A DNA stretch of 64,000 nucleotides from Formicarius rufipectus (lineage: Eukaryota; Chordata; Aves; Passeriformes; Formicariidae): NCBI GenBank assembly GCA_013399695.1, contig VXAU01001866.1, positions 62,001 through 126,000 of the forward strand, written 5' to 3'. Position 1 is the stretch's first letter; each line of letters opens with the position of its first letter. The notes under the pieces are model-generated. The model saw only the letters and a list, made by a program, of their open reading frames with translations, was not told the origin of the DNA and searched no databases. Made by a program: the position numbers and the translations under genes. Below, one piece after another: positions 60,869 through 64,000 of this stretch.

Positions 60869-63219
60869 CTCTAATTTCTGTGCCTGCTGGACTCCCCAGA
60901 GAACTCTGGAGAGATGAGTCACTGGGTTGGGGTGGGCAGTACACCCTAGCAGGTCTTTGCTCTTCCTTCATTTCCATCACACTCTAAAACTGAGTGGCTT
61001 CAAAAGAGGCTCAGCTGGCTCTGCAGTGGCTGCAGAGGAGCTGGGACAAAATCTTCTCCTGGGGCAATCCTCGAGAGGATTGAAACTGCCATCTTGACGT
61101 GGAGTTATTGTAAATGAACTGTTGCTTCCAGGCAGGGATGATGAATGGGCTGAACTGAGGAGATGTGCCTGCATGTGGATACATTCTCCCAGGCTCTCAC
61201 GGACCTTCTGTGCTACTGGCAGCTGGAATAATTCCTGGAACAGGGAATATTTGATGCTGAGTTAATTCATATTTTAATATGCCCACGTATATGGAGAATA
61301 AATGAGAGTAATTAGTTTGAACCAGTGTAATTAGAAGAAAAGCAAGCTCCTTGTGTCTTAGAACAATATGGACACATTTATTTGGTTGAGTTTTTGTTTG
61401 CTTAGCTGTTCTTTTTTACTGATCTTATCTTACAGTGCCTGTGTTTTATTGTGTCACTGAGTGTTTGCCTCCTGGCAGTGCCCTGAGGCCACGAGTCCTG
61501 CCGCGCCAGGGCCATGGCACAGCCAGCCCAGCCTGGGCACGGAGGGCATCCCAGCAAAGGGGAGCTTTGCACTCAGCCCACAGCAGCTGCTTTGGAGCCA
61601 GCCCCTGCTCCTGCCCCTGGGCTGTGGTGGCAGGGGCATTTGGCAGCAGACACCAAACAGGCTTCCTAAGGGGCACTGCAAAACTCGCTCTGTTCTTATC
61701 TCCAGGGTGTGGGTGTCACAGGGTTTGTGGTGCCAGAACACCTGAGCTCAGGTACAAAGTGCTCCAGACCTAAAGCAGAGCGTGGCCACCTGTCCCTGGT
61801 CCAGCTGGGCAGGTGGCCCTGGGGTGATGAGGAAGGTGAGGTTTGCTGTGGGGTGGTAGTGAGCTCACAAGTCCCTGTGGGCTCCTGGCACAAGGCTGGG
61901 CACCCAACAGGCATGTGATAGAGAATGTCCCTGCAATTCTGCCCTTCCATTTGCTTCTCCCAGTAAAAACACAGCTAGAATAGTTGCCAGTCCTTGCTCA
62001 GGGCTCTCCTGGAGCACCACGAGTTCACAGCAGATGCTCTTGGTTCCCTTTCTCCTTCACTCAGGGAATGGTGCAAACAGCTGAAATGGATAATCTGACC
62101 ATGCCTGCTGTTTGTGCCCATCACTAGAGCAGCAAATCTAAACATGTGCAGTCAGAAATGAGTGAGAACCTCTGCCTCGAGGAGGATGTGATGGAAAGGG
62201 AATTGTGGGAAATGGAACAAAATATTCAGTGTTTTTTCTCTTGTATTTCTGTAATGCCCCAGAACTTTCTCGCTGACAGCACATAGTAAAATCTGTTGGA
62301 TTGAGCCTGTTTACCAGGTCACTGTGGAGTGCTGGAATACTGGAATACAGTGGAGATGAGATCCATATGTTGCTGTCAGGGACTAGAGTTTATTGTAGCA
62401 CTGGGGATGGCTAATAATAAAAGTTTAGATTTCAAGAAGATTTGAGGAGAATGTGCTCTAATTCCTGTCTGTCTGGGTTGTGGACATACTCCCATACGCC
62501 TGGACTTCTTTCCAATTTAAAATGTGAATTGTAAATACCAATAGAAGGAGGCTGCAAGCTAAGCTAGACAGCACTTATAGTTTGAGCTTTAAAGATTAAC
62601 AGCCTCCAGGATGTAATAAAGATCAGAGCTGCCCGATCCCAAGGCAGCTGCCTATGGAAACATGTTGACACTGCACTGACAGGCTCCGGGAGGCTTTGGG
62701 AATGTGCTCTCCTCCAGCACTCCCACTGTCCATCCTCCCCGCACTGCCCAGCCCTCGGCTGTGCTGTCAGGACAAGTGCCCCCAGGAGGGATTGGTGGAT
62801 TCATAACGTTTTGGAAGCAATGGGAGGTGGTTACTGAATAAATCAAGAGGAAATCTTAGAATTAATCAGAGGTGCACCCAGAGCAGTCTGTGCTATGTGC
62901 AAACTCCCTCCCTTCCTACCTGGGTGTTTGCTGTTCTGCACTAATTATGTATGAGACAGAAAAATGCTGGATGGAGTTTAATTAGGAACGAGCTGCTTTG
63001 TCATGTAAGCTGGGAGTGCAGTTCCCAAGGCTGGATCTCGGCCAGGACCGGTGTGAGCCCGTCGGCAGCAGGGAAGGGGCTGGGAGCAGATGCCTCTCCT
63101 CCAAAACACTGAGCCTCGAGGAAGGGCTTGAATTACAAAGGAAGGGAAGGGGCTGAGCTTCCCAGCCCCCTCCTCCCCTCACAAAGGGCAATAGTCAGTT
63201 TACTTTAATAACCCCACTA

Positions 63220-63411
63220 TCAGCTGCAGAGGAAGTCTCGCAGCCCGGGAGTCTGCGGAGCCCGCTGGATCCCACAGTGCGGGCAGAGCCGGCCCGCGAG
63301 GGCAGCGCAGGGCATGGACTCGCTGCTCTCGGAGCTGCTGACTTTCCTGGGCGCCTCAGCATTGGCTTTTCTGTCCTGATCTTATTTTTTCTGCCCCGTG
63401 AAGGCTTGGGT
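63220..63411 (+). promoter_or_regulatory. Candidate intragenic promoter and untranslated first exon
   Basis: About fourteen CpGs fall in ~170 bases, followed by a strong donor TTGG|GTAAGT with GT starting at 63412. An AT-rich TTTAATAA lies about 60 bases upstream. A 21-codon frame (ATG at 63315) ends before the donor. The phase needed to join the next DAB2IP exon has a stop just before the donor, so any DAB2IP transcript from here would carry this as 5' UTR and start at a downstream Met, as some human isoforms do. Composition and donor are seen; the promoter role is inferred. Confidence 0.35.
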
Positions 63412-64000
63412 AAGTGTCTGGCAGTTTTCCACTTACCTTTCTCTTTGGTGGGTCACTGGGATTTGCCAAATTGCAGTGGGACTGCAACGGCAAAGTATTT
63501 CCTGCGCCCTTGTGAGCGTGCTCTGGAAGTGGAGGATCCGGATTGGAAAAGCTTTTGGATTCATATACTGTGTCTTCAAAAGGGTCAGGGAGCAGATACG
63601 GAGAACACAGAGCATTCCAGCCAGTGGGGACGGCTGGGGCTCCTGCAGGGCGCTGCCGTCGGGGGTGCTGCTCTGCTGGAGCACAGGGCTGTCCGTGGGG
63701 CAGATGGTGGTGCAGTCAGGAATCAGCCTGTGGGGGCTGAGGAGGCTGTGCCTGTGGCCAGCTCTGAGTTCCATCATCTGCCAAGGAACTTCGGTGCTTC
63801 CTCCAGGCATTCCTGGCAAGAGGAAGGAAGGTGCAGGAATGGGATGGTGAGATGCTGTGCTGCAAAGGTGTTTACTCTGGGCCCTGATGCTCTTGCAAAA
63901 GGGATCTGGTGGTTTGGGAGCACATACAGGCAATTTCCTCACCTCTACGGGTAGCAGGGTGGCCAGGCAGAATTAATAGATATTTCAAAGTGCCTGTGAA

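Larger units (their letters stand above)
33277..64000 (+). other. DAB2IP: 5' part of the next DAB2IP intron, running off the window
   Basis: Starting at the GTAAGG donor, at least 30,724 bp pass without an exon that continues the DAB2IP reading frame. The following exon should begin in phase 2 and encode the segment around MPRLKESRSHES, and I did not find it. The intron holds a second CpG patch at 33530-33800, a cluster of minisatellites (39370, 42523, 44271, 45058, 48714, 54886), most of the CR1 copies, simple repeats, and a promoter-like CpG patch at 63220-63420. Stretches not covered by these entries show nothing I can name. Confidence 0.75.

Noticed and set aside
63277..63954. 225-codon plus-strand open frame near the right end
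   Set aside because: It begins at an ATG within the CpG patch and reads straight through a strong GTAAGT donor. The peptide matches no known family, so an untranslated first exon is the better reading.
33277..64000. Search for the next DAB2IP exon (MPRLKES / SHESLLSP region)
   Set aside because: No segment encoding these motifs after a plausible acceptor was seen by eye. A translated search would settle whether it lies beyond the window.

Overview
The window looks like intron-dominated nuclear DNA from a bird. CR1 retrotransposon 3' ends are the only dispersed repeat family I recognise (about ten copies, two in reverse orientation), there are no bacterial-style gene runs, and only two short stretches are clearly protein coding. 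No species or chromosome can be read from the sequence. If gene order resembles other birds this would be a GC-rich microchromosome, but that is inference.

The only gene I can identify is DAB2IP (disabled homolog 2-interacting protein, also called AIP1), a Ras GTPase-activating scaffold protein, on the + strand. Two consecutive internal coding exons are present: 12753-12856 and 33158-33276. They join in phase 0 to give the N-terminal stretch just before and into the PH region. Neither the initiating exon nor the exon after 33276 was found, so the window holds only an N-terminal slice of the gene. It contains the sequence 5' of the first exon (1-12752), one complete intron of 20,301 bp (12857-33157), and at least 30,724 bp of the following intron (33277-64000).

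The non-coding space is not uniform. CpG-dense patches lie near 6640-7030, 8800-9250, 12490-12860, 21150-21560, 32570-33130, 33530-33800 and 63220-63420. Some have promoter-like surroundings: a strong splice donor follows the patches at 9240 and 63411. They are candidates for alternative DAB2IP promoters, which is plausible because the mammalian gene uses several alternative starts. Minisatellites cluster between 39.3 and 45.3 kb, with others beside both coding exons. Potential G-quadruplex tracts occur at 10952-10987 (minus), 21510-21539 (plus) and 42527-42563 (plus). A degenerate telomere-like hexamer run lies at 5114-5155. A single N inside the 41-bp array at 44415 marks an unresolved assembly point.

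I found no tRNA, rRNA, CRISPR, viral gene or intact transposon ORF. The many other open frames, including several above 190 codons, look like chance frames in GC-rich or repetitive DNA. No previously undescribed system is demonstrable. The best leads are the unannotated CpG islands, the A-depleted CpG minisatellite at 39.37 kb, and the CpG-retaining AT-moderate block next to it.
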